64,000 nucleotides of DNA from JANRLF01 sp033762815 (lineage in GTDB: Bacteria; Bacteroidota; Bacteroidia; Chitinophagales; CAIOSU01), in NCBI GenBank assembly GCA_033762815.1, contig JANRLF010000008.1, forward strand, positions 248,001 to 312,000, read 5' to 3'. Position 1 is the stretch's first letter. Each line of letters opens with the position of its first letter. The position numbers and the translations under genes were made by a program. The notes under the pieces were generated by a model. The model had not been told where the DNA came from, made no database searches, and saw only the letters and a program-made list of their open reading frames with translations. Below are positions 26,795-35,764 of the stretch, piece by piece.

Positions 26795-27166
26795 TTGAAA
26801 ACCAAAGTTGCCGAGTTGCAGGAAACAGAAATACTGAAAGATTGCATTATCGACTCCATTCAGGATAAAAAAGGGGAAAACATTGTAAGTCTCGACCTGA
26901 GAAAAATCAATGATGCCGTTACACAATATTTTATCATCTGCGACGCCTCTACCAATGTGCAGGTGAAAGCAATTGCCGACCACGTTTTTCAAAACGTGAA
27001 AGACAAAACAGGTCAACGCCCATGGCACAAAGAAGGGTTTGAGAACCTAGAATGGGTGCTACTGGATTATGTTGATGTGGTAGTGCATGTTTTCCGTACG
27101 TCCACCAGAGAATTCTATGAATTGGAAGAGCTTTGGGACGATGCCGAAAAAGAAGAATTTAAATAA
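26795..27166 (+). CDS. rsfS: Ribosome silencing factor RsfS
   Basis: RsfS binds uL14 on the large ribosomal subunit and blocks subunit joining when nutrients are short. The core is clear: DSIQDKKGENIVSLDLRKI, YFIICDASTNVQVKAIADHV, and VLLDYVDVVVHVFRTSTREFYELEELW. The open frame extends upstream to an ATG at 26729 (145 aa), but that overlaps birA and precedes the likely promoter. The TTG at 26795 gives 123 residues, the family's normal length, and is preferred here. ftsH follows after 29 bp. Confidence 0.9.
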   Translation: MKTKVAELQETEILKDCIIDSIQDKKGENIVSLDLRKINDAVTQYFIICDASTNVQVKAIADHVFQNVKDKTGQRPWHKEGFENLEWVLLDYVDVVVHVFRTSTREFYELEELWDDAEKEEFK

Positions 27167-27195
27167 CAAATGCCTCAACCTTAGAGGAAAGTAAA

Positions 27196-29247
27196 ATGGA
27201 AAACAACGAAAGAGAAAATAAACCAAAAAATAAACTGCCCTTACCCAAGGCTCCCAAGTTCAATTATTATTGGATTTATGGCCTTATTGCGGTAATCATC
27301 ATTAGTATCAATCTATTCAAGTTACAGGGTGGTTCGCAAACCATCTTGGAGAACCGTTTTTATGCCATGCTCGATAGTGGCGATGTAAGGCAAGTGGTGA
27401 TAGTAAACGATGACGGGGTGGAAGTTTACCTGGACACGAACAAACTGAAGAGCAAACAGGAATACAAAGACATTAGAAAAAGCCCTTGGGGCGGCTTAAA
27501 TACAGGACCGCATTTCTCCTTCACTATTATTTCTGCTGAGAGCTTTAAGAAAAACCTAGAAGACCATCAAAAGAACAAACCATTTTCCGAATGGGTAGCG
27601 GTAAAGGTGGAAAGACGCGCTAATTTTTCCGATGCCCTGTTTTGGCTGGTGCCCCTAGTATTGTTTTTCCTGCTTTGGATATTCATCATGCGCCGGGTAG
27701 GCGGTGGCCCAGGTGGCCCAGGCGGGCAAATCTTCAATATCGGTAAGTCAAAGGCGGCTTTGTTCGATGCCAATAAAGTAAACGTCACCTTCAAAGATGT
27801 GGCTGGCTTGGACGAAGCCAAAGAAGAGGTAATGGAGGTGGTTGATTTTTTGAAAAATCCAAAAAAATATACCAATCTGGGCGGCAAAATTCCAAAGGGT
27901 GCCCTGTTGGTAGGCCCTCCGGGAACTGGTAAGACCTTGATGGCGAAGGCCGTAGCCGGTGAGGCACAAGTGCCTTTCTTCTCCATATCCGGCTCCGATT
28001 TCGTAGAAATGTTCGTTGGGGTGGGTGCCTCCAGGGTGCGTGACCTGTTTAAACAAGCCCGCGAAAAAGCCCCCTGCATTATCTTCATCGACGAGATTGA
28101 TGCTATTGGGCGTGCCCGTGGCAAGAATCTGGTGCAAAGCAACGACGAAAGGGAAAACACGCTGAACCAATTGTTGGTGGAAATGGACGGTTTTGGTACC
28201 GATAGCGGGGTAATCATTCTGGCCGCTACCAACCGCCCCGATGTATTGGATAGCGCGCTGATGCGCCCAGGCAGGTTTGATAGGCAAATCACCATTGACA
28301 AACCCGACTTGGTAGGCCGTGAACAGATATTCAAGGTGCATTTAAAGCCAATTAAAATCGCTCCCGATGTAAGTGCTGCCAAGTTGGCTGCCCAAACACC
28401 TGGTTTCGCTGGAGCTGAGATTGCCAATGTATGCAACGAAGGTGCCCTTATTGCCGCTAGGCGCAACAAGCAGGTGGTGGATATGTCCGATTTCAACGAC
28501 GCCATCGATAGGGTCATCGGCGGTTTGGAGAAAAAGAACAAAATCATTTCTCCTGAAGAAAAAGAAGTAGTGGCCTACCATGAAGCTGGCCATGCTATTT
28601 GTGGTTGGTTCTTTAAAAATGCCGACCCATTAGTGAAGGTATCCATCGTTCCTCGAGGGGTGGCCGCATTGGGCTACGCACAATATTTGCCAAAGGAACA
28701 GTATCTGTACACTACCGAGCAACTGATGGACATGATGTGCATGACCTTGGGCGGCAGGGCGGCAGAAGAAATTGTTTTCAACCGCATCACTACCGGTGCC
28801 CAAAACGATTTGGAGCGCATTACCAAAATGGCCTACTCCATGATTACCATTTTCGGTATGAATGAAAAACTGGGTCAGGTGTCCTTCAATGACCCCCAGG
28901 GGGAATACAGTTTCAAGAAACCTTATTCAGAAGAAACGGCCCGCATTATTGATGGGGAAGTGAAGAAGCTGATTGACGAGGCCTATGCACGCACCAAAAA
29001 GCTTTTGGTAGAAAAACGCGAGCAACTGGAACTGGTGGCTAAAGAACTATTGCAAAAGGAAATTATCTATAAGGACGACTTGGAGCGGTTGATAGGCAAG
29101 CGCCCCTATGAGGAAAAGCACCACCATGAAAATCCTGACCTGAACGACCCGCATAAGCATATCCTGAATCCCAATAACCAAGAAACGGATGTGACTAAGG
29201 GGCCTGAAATGGGATTTTCCACTCCCGAAGAACCTTCTACCGAATAA
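27196..29247 (+). CDS. ftsH: ATP-dependent zinc metalloprotease FtsH
   Basis: The 683-residue inner membrane AAA+ protease degrades misassembled membrane proteins and some soluble regulators. There are two transmembrane segments (about 25-43 and 150-168) around a periplasmic domain, followed by a Gly/Pro-rich linker. The AAA module has Walker A GPPGTGKT at 240-247, Walker B IIFIDEIDAIG and the SRH ATNRPDVLDSALMRPGR. The zinc site is HEAGH at 462-466. The C-terminal tail beyond 640 is polar with a His cluster and is not part of the conserved fold. It is in an operon with rsfS. Confidence 0.98.
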   Translation: MENNERENKPKNKLPLPKAPKFNYYWIYGLIAVIIISINLFKLQGGSQTILENRFYAMLDSGDVRQVVIVNDDGVEVYLDTNKLKSKQEYKDIRKSPWGGLNTGPHFSFTIISAESFKKNLEDHQKNKPFSEWVAVKVERRANFSDALFWLVPLVLFFLLWIFIMRRVGGGPGGPGGQIFNIGKSKAALFDANKVNVTFKDVAGLDEAKEEVMEVVDFLKNPKKYTNLGGKIPKGALLVGPPGTGKTLMAKAVAGEAQVPFFSISGSDFVEMFVGVGASRVRDLFKQAREKAPCIIFIDEIDAIGRARGKNLVQSNDERENTLNQLLVEMDGFGTDSGVIILAATNRPDVLDSALMRPGRFDRQITIDKPDLVGREQIFKVHLKPIKIAPDVSAAKLAAQTPGFAGAEIANVCNEGALIAARRNKQVVDMSDFNDAIDRVIGGLEKKNKIISPEEKEVVAYHEAGHAICGWFFKNADPLVKVSIVPRGVAALGYAQYLPKEQYLYTTEQLMDMMCMTLGGRAAEEIVFNRITTGAQNDLERITKMAYSMITIFGMNEKLGQVSFNDPQGEYSFKKPYSEETARIIDGEVKKLIDEAYARTKKLLVEKREQLELVAKELLQKEIIYKDDLERLIGKRPYEEKHHHENPDLNDPHKHILNPNNQETDVTKGPEMGFSTPEEPSTE

Positions 29248-29252
29248 AACAG

Positions 29253-29270
29253 GGGCTCCGAAAGGAGCCC
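29253..29270 (+). terminator. Hairpin terminator after ftsH
   Basis: A perfect 7-bp stem GGGCTCC/GGAGCCC closed by a GAAA tetraloop lies 6 bp after the ftsH stop. It is not followed by a long T-tract, so termination may be partial. lpxH starts 14 bp later, so some read-through is likely. Confidence 0.6.
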
Positions 29271-29283
29271 TTGCCATTTACCT

Positions 29284-30039
29284 ATGCCAGTAGCCACCAA
29301 AACATTCTTTTTTTCCGATGTTCACTTAGGCAGCCCGAACCATGCCGCAAGCCTGGCCCGCGAAAAACGCTTGGTAGCTTGGCTTGATAGCATACAGGCC
29401 GAGGCAAAGGAAATATACATTGTAGGTGATTTATTCGATTTTTGGTTCGAATACCGGCATTCAGTTCCCAAAGGATACACGAGGATACTAGGCAAACTGG
29501 CCGAACTGGTCGATAATGGCATTAAGGTACATTTCTTCACGGGCAACCATGATTTGTGGATGTTCGGCTACTTTGAAAAAGAGCTTGGCATTAAGGTGTA
29601 TAAAGAACCGCAGATACTTGACCTGAACGGCAAACTACTTTATGTGGGCCATGGCGATGGTTTAGGCCCAGGCGACCATGGCTATAAAATCATCAAGAAG
29701 ATTTTCAGTAACAAAGTGGCCCAATTCGTTTATCGTTTGCTGCATCCCGATGTTGGTATCTCTATCGCTAACTTTTGGTCAAAAACCAGTCGCAATGCGA
29801 ATCCGAAAGAATTGGAGCATTTTTTAGGGGAAGACCGGGAATGGCTGCTCATATATGCCAAAGAAAAACTGAAAACCCAACATTTTGATTATTTTGTATT
29901 TGGGCATCGTCACTTGCCCTTAGATATCCAATTGAATGAAAATAGCAGGTATATTAATCTCGGTGATTGGATCAGCTACTGCTCTTATGCGGAATTTGAC
30001 GGCCATCAATTACAGCTCAAGTATTATCAGGCTGTTTAG
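29284..30039 (+). CDS. lpxH: UDP-2,3-diacylglucosamine diphosphatase
   Basis: The 251-residue metallophosphoesterase hydrolyses UDP-2,3-diacylglucosamine to lipid X in lipid A synthesis. Metal ligands are visible in FFSDVHLG (Asp12, His14), VGDLFDFWFEY, GNHD (Asn88, His89, Asp90), YVGHGDGLGPGD and FGHRHLP near the C-terminus. The FWFEYRHSVPKGYTR segment is typical of the Bacteroidota LpxH group. It lies directly after the ftsH terminator. Confidence 0.92.
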   Translation: MPVATKTFFFSDVHLGSPNHAASLAREKRLVAWLDSIQAEAKEIYIVGDLFDFWFEYRHSVPKGYTRILGKLAELVDNGIKVHFFTGNHDLWMFGYFEKELGIKVYKEPQILDLNGKLLYVGHGDGLGPGDHGYKIIKKIFSNKVAQFVYRLLHPDVGISIANFWSKTSRNANPKELEHFLGEDREWLLIYAKEKLKTQHFDYFVFGHRHLPLDIQLNENSRYINLGDWISYCSYAEFDGHQLQLKYYQAV

Positions 30040-30046
30040 TTGCTCC

Positions 30047-30826
30047 ATGCTATTCTTCCTGCTGCCTTCCTTTACAGGACATGATTTTACCCTAATCAAA
30101 GAATTGACCAATGTGCAGGGCACCAAGGTGTTTTCTGACAAGTTCGGTTGTGCCTATGTGGCTACTTCTAAAAATGCGTTGACAAAACTATGTGCCGACA
30201 GCAGCAGACCAAAAAACTATGCCATGATGCGTTTTGGCAAAATTACCTATGCCGATGTATCGAACCCCTTGAAAATCTTAGTGTTTTATAAAGACTTCGC
30301 CACCATTGTTATATTGGATAATACCCTTTCGGAGCAGGGACTTATCGATTTAAGAAAAACCAACATTTTACAACCAGGGGCTATCTGCTTATCCCTAGAT
30401 AATAACATATGGGTGTACGATGAGTTGGAATATAGACTAAAGAAATTGAACACGGACAATCAAGTATATCGGCAAAGCGAAGACTTTACCATCCTATTTC
30501 CAGAGGGTGCACGGCCCAATTTTATGCTGGAAACGGAGAACCAACTGTTTGTGAACGATCCGGAACATGGCATAAGGGTATTTGATGTATTCGGTGCGTA
30601 TTCAAAGACCATCCCCATCAAGGGGTTAGAACGTTTCCAGATAGTACGCAACCAGCTCTTTTACTTCCAAAACGGCCAACTTTTCAGCTACCACTTGAAA
30701 ACCTTCGATACCAAACCAGTGGCCTTGCCCAGTACCTCGCAAACACATTTGCTGGATGTGAACATTCAGGAAGGCACCATGGTATGCCTTTATGAAAATG
30801 CCTTACTTTTGTACGCTTTTAAATAA
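30047..30826 (+). CDS. Exported protein of unknown function
   Basis: The frame from the ATG at 30047 encodes 260 residues starting MLFFLLPSFTGHDFTLIKEL, and the rest is rich in short beta-strand-like segments. The frame is open further upstream. A start at 29987, inside lpxH, would add MRNLTAINYSSSIIRLFSCS and make a better signal peptide, so the true start is uncertain. The body reads like a beta-propeller or NHL-type protein (LSLDNNIWVYDELEYRLKKL, PEHGIRVFDVFGAYSKTI). It sits between lpxH and prfA in a tight gene string. No specific function is recognised. Confidence 0.7.
   Translation: MLFFLLPSFTGHDFTLIKELTNVQGTKVFSDKFGCAYVATSKNALTKLCADSSRPKNYAMMRFGKITYADVSNPLKILVFYKDFATIVILDNTLSEQGLIDLRKTNILQPGAICLSLDNNIWVYDELEYRLKKLNTDNQVYRQSEDFTILFPEGARPNFMLETENQLFVNDPEHGIRVFDVFGAYSKTIPIKGLERFQIVRNQLFYFQNGQLFSYHLKTFDTKPVALPSTSQTHLLDVNIQEGTMVCLYENALLLYAFK
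30804..30811 (+). promoter_or_regulatory. Possible internal promoter for prfA
   Basis: TACTTTTG matches TAnnTTTG exactly, within the last codons of the upstream gene and 30 bp before the prfA start. It could let prfA be expressed apart from lpxH. Confidence 0.35.
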
Positions 30827-30841
30827 GGTACTGTATTACCC

Positions 30842-31915
30842 ATGCTCGATAAACTGGAACAAATTAAGGCTCGTTGGATAGAGGTGCAGGAACGGCTGTC
30901 AGATCCGGAAATAGTGGCCGACCAGAAGCGCTTCTCACAATTCAGCAAGGAATACAAAGACTTGGGCGGCATAGTGCAGGTATATGATATCTATAAAAAC
31001 GTTGTCGATAATATTGCCAGCAACAAGGAGATATTGCGCACCGAAAAGGACGAAGACTTCCGGGAAATGGCCAAACAGGATTTGGATGAGCTGAGCCGAA
31101 AGAAAGAGGAACTGGAGGAAGAGATACGCATACTGTTAATACCGAAAGACCCTGAAGACGAAAAGAACGTAATGCTGGAAATAAGGGCGGGCACCGGTGG
31201 TGACGAGGCCAGTATTTTTGCCGGCGACCTCTACCGCATGTACACCCGCTATATTGAAACCAAGGGCTGGAAATATGAATTAATCAACGAAAACCCGGGT
31301 ACAGCGGGAGGCTTTAAAGAAATAGTAGTGAATGTGCTGGGCGATGGGGTGTACGGAATCTTGAAATATGAATCGGGGGTGCATAGGGTGCAAAGGGTGC
31401 CTGCCACCGAATCGCAGGGCAGGGTGCATACCAGTGCCGCATCAGTAGCCGTTTTGCCCGAAGCGGATGAAGTGGATGTCGACCTTAACGAAAAAGACAT
31501 TAAAGTAGATACTTTCCGTTCATCAGGTGCGGGCGGACAGCACGTAAACAAAACCGAGTCCGCAGTAAGGCTTACCCACCTACCAACTGGCGTGGTGGTG
31601 GAATGCCAGGAAGGACGTTCGCAGTTGAAAAATAGGGAAATAGCCATGAAGGCCCTCCGTACCAAATTGTACGAAGCCAAATTGGAAGCCCACAATGCCG
31701 AGATAGCCGCCCGAAGAAAGACCCTCGTATCCACTGGAGACCGCTCCGCAAAAATCAGGACTTACAATTTCCCACAGGGGCGTTGTACCGACCACCGTAT
31801 TGGCTTAACTTTATACAACCTTGCCGATGTGATGAATGGTGACTTGGAGCCACTGATACATGCGCTTCAAGTGGCTGAAAATGCCGAAAAGCTGAAAGAG
31901 GGTGGCTTGGCCTAA
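30842..31915 (+). CDS. prfA: Peptide chain release factor 1
   Basis: The 357-residue factor reads UAA and UAG stop codons and triggers peptide release. The stop-codon reading tripeptide PAT is at 187-189 (RVPATESQGR), which makes it RF1 and not RF2. The catalytic GGQ is at 231-233 in SSGAGGQHVNKTESAVR. The N-terminal coiled region and length fit the family. The following lipoprotein gene begins 10 bp after its stop. Confidence 0.98.
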   Translation: MLDKLEQIKARWIEVQERLSDPEIVADQKRFSQFSKEYKDLGGIVQVYDIYKNVVDNIASNKEILRTEKDEDFREMAKQDLDELSRKKEELEEEIRILLIPKDPEDEKNVMLEIRAGTGGDEASIFAGDLYRMYTRYIETKGWKYELINENPGTAGGFKEIVVNVLGDGVYGILKYESGVHRVQRVPATESQGRVHTSAASVAVLPEADEVDVDLNEKDIKVDTFRSSGAGGQHVNKTESAVRLTHLPTGVVVECQEGRSQLKNREIAMKALRTKLYEAKLEAHNAEIAARRKTLVSTGDRSAKIRTYNFPQGRCTDHRIGLTLYNLADVMNGDLEPLIHALQVAENAEKLKEGGLA

Positions 31916-31925
31916 ACGATACCTT

Positions 31926-32369
31926 ATGAAAAAGATGTTTTTCCTATTGCTTATTGCTACCGTAGGGATGTTTGCAAGCTGCGCTAAAAAAGACGTGGCC
32001 AGCAAAACGCCTGAACCCACCAATGATGCCGCTAACAAGGAAGAAGCGGAGAAAAAGGCATCGCAATACGCCGTACAACCCTATGATAAACCTAAGCTAG
32101 AGGCCAAAGAAAAAACGCTTCCCAATGCCGCTGATAAAGGCTTGCTGCAAAGCGGACTGAACAAACATAATTCAGGCGATTATACTGGTGCCATCAATGA
32201 TTTTAGCCAATTAATCAACCAAGACCCATCCAATTCGGAAGCCTATTTATCCAGGGGCATGTCGAAAGTAAAGTCAGGCGATAAAGCCGGGGGATGCGAG
32301 GATATCAAAATGGCGCAGAAGCTGGGCAACACTTACGCTGGTCAAACCTTGGACGTACTGTGCAAATAG
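31926..32369 (+). CDS. TPR-containing lipoprotein
   Basis: From the ATG at 31926 the protein is 148 residues with a lipoprotein signal (KKMFFLLLIATVGMFASC, lipobox Cys near 18). The frame is open for 8 more codons into prfA, but those lie before the signal peptide. A charged Ala/Glu/Lys-rich linker follows, then one to two TPR-like repeats (LNKHNSGDYTGAINDFSQLI, PSNSEAYLSRGMSKVKSGD) ending GGCEDIKMAQKLG. This layout is common among small Bacteroidota lipoproteins of unknown role. Confidence 0.8.
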   Translation: MKKMFFLLLIATVGMFASCAKKDVASKTPEPTNDAANKEEAEKKASQYAVQPYDKPKLEAKEKTLPNAADKGLLQSGLNKHNSGDYTGAINDFSQLINQDPSNSEAYLSRGMSKVKSGDKAGGCEDIKMAQKLGNTYAGQTLDVLCK

Positions 32370-32424
32370 GCGTTAAGTTTACCTTAAATTAAATAATGAG
32401 TTATGTTTATTCAGCACATTCCCC

Positions 32425-32432
32425 TACGTTTG
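32425..32432 (+). promoter_or_regulatory. Promoter -7 box of the phosphodiesterase gene
   Basis: TACGTTTG is an exact TAnnTTTG match 21 bp before the start codon at 32454. A TTTA at 32406-32409 is closer than the usual -33 spacing, so only the -7 box is claimed. Confidence 0.5.
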
Positions 32433-32453
32433 TGCCCATAAATCCACCTAGCC

Positions 32454-34148
32454 ATGAATGTCTTCTCCACCCGTTTGGTCACCCTATTCGTAATATTGGC
32501 CATCGCCAGCCAGGCCACTTTTTTACATTCCTGTAAATCAGCCAGTGCGGAAAAGCAGGAAGGGGCTTTAGTACCGACCGCAGCACACGTTATCGTAATT
32601 GGTGTTGACGGCATGAGCCCCGACGGCGTGGAAAAGGCCAACACCCCGGTGATGGACGACTTAATGAAAAACGGTGCATATACCTTACACGCTAGGGGCG
32701 TATTGCCTACCAGCAGCAGCCCCAACTGGGCTTCCATGATTATGGGCGCAGGTACCGAGCAACACGGTATGACCAGCAACGACTATGAGCGCGATGACTT
32801 TCCCTTCACCCCGGTGGTGACTGGCATGGAAGATATTTTCCCTACTATTTTTGGAACGATTAGGCAACAAAAGAAAGATGCGGAAATAGGGGCCATTTAC
32901 CATTGGGACGGCTTTGGCAGGTTGTTTGAAAAAAGCGCAGTGAATTATGACAAGCATATTGACGGCGAAAAGGAAACAGCCGCCGATGCAGCAAAATACA
33001 TTAAAGAGAAGAAACCTACCTTCACCTTCATCCATCTTGACCATGTAGATGGAGCAGGACATGGCGAAGGGCATGGTACACCGGCCTATTATAAAGCAGT
33101 ATCACTTGCCGATTCACTGATAGGGGTAATTATCCAGGCCGCCAAAGATGCTGGGATTTACGACAATACTATTATTATCGTTTCCGCTGACCATGGCGGT
33201 ATCGGTACCGGACATGGCGGTGAAAGCCTTGCCGAACTGGAAATACCGTTCATCATTGCTGGCAAAGGCATCAAAAAGGGCTATAAAATAAAGCAACCCG
33301 TATATACTTATGACAATGCGGCTACGGTGGCTTACGCCTTGGGGGTACAACAACCCTATGCTTGGATAGGCCGCCCGGTGAAAGCAGCCTTTGAAGGGCA
33401 ATCAGAACCAGCGGGCAGCGAATTGAAGGAGATGCTTGCCGCCCCTAAAATTTACCCTGACCGTGTTTCCTATTCCCCTCCAGGTGGGCTGTATGTAAAT
33501 AAGGATGCTACCGTGGAAATCAAGAGCGAGCTGACTGGCGTGGAAATCCGCTACACTCTCGATGGTACAGAACCAAATAAAAATTCGACGCTATACAATG
33601 GGCCATTTGCACTAAATAAAAGTGCCATCGTAAAAGCTAGGGTGTTTGATAAAAACGGCAAAAACAGCCTATCGGCAGAAGCATTTTTCAGGGTGATAAA
33701 GCCAGGCTCTGGAAATGGGGTAAAGTATGCTTACTATGAAAGCCCTATCGAATTGAGCTATGTGCCGGTAATGCAAACCATGAAGCCCGTAAGGACTGGC
33801 ACCGTGTATGAATTGCGCATCGATTCCATCCAACATCGCGATGCGCAGTTTGCCATCATGTTAGACGGATATTTGCAAATTGACACTCCTGGTGCTTATC
33901 GTTTCTATACCTCTTCTGACGATGGCAGCAAACTGTACATTGATGGTGAGTTGGTAACCGATAACGATGGCGACCATGGCGTACGGTCTGAAGCCGGGGA
34001 TATTGAGATTAAAACCCCTGGCAGGCATGCCATTAAAGTAACTTACTTCAATGGCGGCGGTGGCAACTGGCTCGATGTAATGTACAAAGGCCCGGGTATT
34101 GGCAAACAGATTATACCAGCCGATAAGTTGTTCGTAAGCGCAAAGTAA
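32454..34148 (+). CDS. Alkaline phosphatase-superfamily phosphodiesterase with chitobiase-type and PA14 domains
   Basis: The 564-residue exported protein starts with a signal ending near FLHSCKS, probably a lipobox. Residues about 45-330 form a type I phosphodiesterase/nucleotide pyrophosphatase domain: VIGVDGMSPDGVEKANTP holds the metal Asp, LPTSSSPNWASMIMG the nucleophile region, HLDHVDGAGHGEGHG and SADHGGIGTGHGG the remaining metal ligands. A chitobiase C-terminal-type Ig domain (IRYTLDGTEPNKNSTLYNGP) follows at about 340-415, then a PA14-like domain (YRFYTSSDDGSKLYIDGELV) to the end. The extra domains point to binding of extracellular glycan. Substrate unknown. Confidence 0.88.
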   Translation: MNVFSTRLVTLFVILAIASQATFLHSCKSASAEKQEGALVPTAAHVIVIGVDGMSPDGVEKANTPVMDDLMKNGAYTLHARGVLPTSSSPNWASMIMGAGTEQHGMTSNDYERDDFPFTPVVTGMEDIFPTIFGTIRQQKKDAEIGAIYHWDGFGRLFEKSAVNYDKHIDGEKETAADAAKYIKEKKPTFTFIHLDHVDGAGHGEGHGTPAYYKAVSLADSLIGVIIQAAKDAGIYDNTIIIVSADHGGIGTGHGGESLAELEIPFIIAGKGIKKGYKIKQPVYTYDNAATVAYALGVQQPYAWIGRPVKAAFEGQSEPAGSELKEMLAAPKIYPDRVSYSPPGGLYVNKDATVEIKSELTGVEIRYTLDGTEPNKNSTLYNGPFALNKSAIVKARVFDKNGKNSLSAEAFFRVIKPGSGNGVKYAYYESPIELSYVPVMQTMKPVRTGTVYELRIDSIQHRDAQFAIMLDGYLQIDTPGAYRFYTSSDDGSKLYIDGELVTDNDGDHGVRSEAGDIEIKTPGRHAIKVTYFNGGGGNWLDVMYKGPGIGKQIIPADKLFVSAK

Positions 34149-34150
34149 GC

Positions 34151-35362
34151 TTACTGCTGCACTGTTACGGCCGCCATATATAGGTCAGTAACGGATACCG
34201 CTATATAGAGATAGCCGCTGATGTACTGGTCATCGGCCTGCACATCTGTAAGCCATAGCTTGATGCCTTCCTCTTTCAGTGCCTGACTGGTATGGATGGA
34301 AATACTTTTGTTTTCATATCCGCCCAAGTTTACTTTCATTTCAGTGAAGTTGAGGTCGGTAGCATCTTTGCTTAATTCTGGCAATTTTTCCAATCCCTCC
34401 TCCACAAAGGTGCTCAGCACTAAATGCTCTATATCGATTCGCATTTCCGCTTGGTCAGCCTTAAACAAAAACGGTACTGCTATGAGACCTACCCTCGGCC
34501 TTTCCGACCATCCTTTAAAACGGTTGCTGCTTTCCCTTTGCAAACCTACCAGCCAACGTTTGTTGTTTACTTCCTTATCTTTTGCGGGGTTCACATCCAG
34601 CCACCATATCCATTCATAGGGGTGCAACTCCGTATGGCAACTGTGGTTGCAATCGGACACAAAGGCACCATACATGCCAAGTACCGGCTTTTCAACGCCA
34701 AAGTTGGGGTGGTTCAAAAAATCCGTGCCGCACAGTACGGGATAAAACTTAGAGTTGATTTCAGGCCTAAACTTCTTAGGGGGGGTTATCTCACAATGTA
34801 CCCTTGATTGGCTTAAAGTAGAATCAGTAGGATACAAATAAGGGGGCTTGGTAAAATCTTCGCCCCTTACTCCTTTTTTGTTGATGCGCATCTGCTGTTG
34901 GTAGCCTTTGTACATAAGGCCGATATAAGGTTCATAGTGGGGCAAAAGGTCAATGTTAATATCATACTCCGTAAATCGGTCGCTGCCTTCACAAGGCGCA
35001 CCTACATTGTGCTTGGCTGTACCTACCAGCTTTTGCCTTTCCATAGTGATGGCCCGCCATTTCACTCCAAAAATGCTGATGATGGAGCCAAACAAAAAAC
35101 GGTGGTTTTGTGTCTTTCTGGGCAATATGGAATCGGCCTCTTTCACCCTTACCAAATCCAGCACCTGCTCGTTGACAAGGTTGTTGCTCCTTATGCCCGC
35201 ATTGCTTTGCCCTAGGAGCAGCATTTTTTCTGGTTGCTTACTCACTTTCAGGACTGGGACGTTAACAATTCTTAAACTCGGGGCTTGGGCATACAAGCAG
35301 GAGGTGGCCCAGAGGGCAAATAACAATAGAGGCAAACGCATGGTGTAAAAAATCTTTGACAT
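34151..35362 (-). CDS. Exported protein of unknown function with a Cys/His/Trp-rich motif
   Basis: The 403-residue protein has a signal peptide (MRLPLLLFALWATSCLYAQ; translation may start at this Met, seven codons after the one given). The middle contains several Cys residues: GAPCEGSDRF, RVHCEITPP, VLCGTDFLNHPN and SDCNHSCHTELHPYEWIWW near residues 232-250. The last looks like a metal or active-site motif. The C-terminal part is beta-rich (MKVNLGGYENKSISIHT). No known family is recognised. It is convergent with the phosphodiesterase gene, with only 2 bp between them. Confidence 0.75.
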   Translation of the reverse strand: MSKIFYTMRLPLLLFALWATSCLYAQAPSLRIVNVPVLKVSKQPEKMLLLGQSNAGIRSNNLVNEQVLDLVRVKEADSILPRKTQNHRFLFGSIISIFGVKWRAITMERQKLVGTAKHNVGAPCEGSDRFTEYDINIDLLPHYEPYIGLMYKGYQQQMRINKKGVRGEDFTKPPYLYPTDSTLSQSRVHCEITPPKKFRPEINSKFYPVLCGTDFLNHPNFGVEKPVLGMYGAFVSDCNHSCHTELHPYEWIWWLDVNPAKDKEVNNKRWLVGLQRESSNRFKGWSERPRVGLIAVPFLFKADQAEMRIDIEHLVLSTFVEEGLEKLPELSKDATDLNFTEMKVNLGGYENKSISIHTSQALKEEGIKLWLTDVQADDQYISGYLYIAVSVTDLYMAAVTVQQ

Positions 35363-35449
35363 CGAAGTTAAAGAAAAACAATATCAGGAATGAACCTGCC
35401 GTTTAATAACCGAACTTATTTCAAAACACTTAACATGCAGTTATCGCCT

Positions 35450-35686
35450 ATGAAACTAAAATTTACTCGAGCAGACCTATTAAAAAAACTGTATGATGAG
35501 ACCGGGGTTACGGAAAACCAGGCCATCAACGATGCCTTTGCGCTCAATTACAACTTGAGGGAGGAATACCATACTTTCGAAGACGTAAAGGCCGCCCTGG
35601 ATGCGGTAAGGTACCTACCCAGCCAAGTTTGCATTAAGGCCATTTTGGATTATAGCAGCAGTACGCAATTGGAAGCAACCGTATAG
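35450..35686 (+). CDS. Small conserved Bacteroidota protein, unknown function
   Basis: The likely product begins MKLKFTRADLLKKLYDETG and is 78 residues. The frame is open to an ATG at 35390 and another at 35435, but related small proteins start near the former Met. It reads as an all-helical acidic protein: TGVTENQAINDAFALNYNLREEYHTFEDV, then a PSQVCIKAILDYS segment and a short tail. Proteins of this shape are widespread in Bacteroidota, and no function is established. It lies 27 bp from the divergent 34151-35362 gene when measured from the most upstream start. Confidence 0.6.
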   Translation: MKLKFTRADLLKKLYDETGVTENQAINDAFALNYNLREEYHTFEDVKAALDAVRYLPSQVCIKAILDYSSSTQLEATV

Positions 35687-35764
35687 TTGCTTATTCCGCT
35701 TTACGGGCAATATTGACGTTTTAGGTAAAAAGCCTATTTTTATGTTGTGAAAAATTAACATAAC

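Noticed and set aside
27567..28547. 326-codon reverse frame inside ftsH
   Set aside because: It is fully antisense to a strongly conserved FtsH core; the product has no domain and its composition mirrors the ftsH codons.
28342..31795. Reverse frames antisense to ftsH and prfA (83-197 codons)
   Set aside because: All lie opposite conserved genes and have no promoter or domain.
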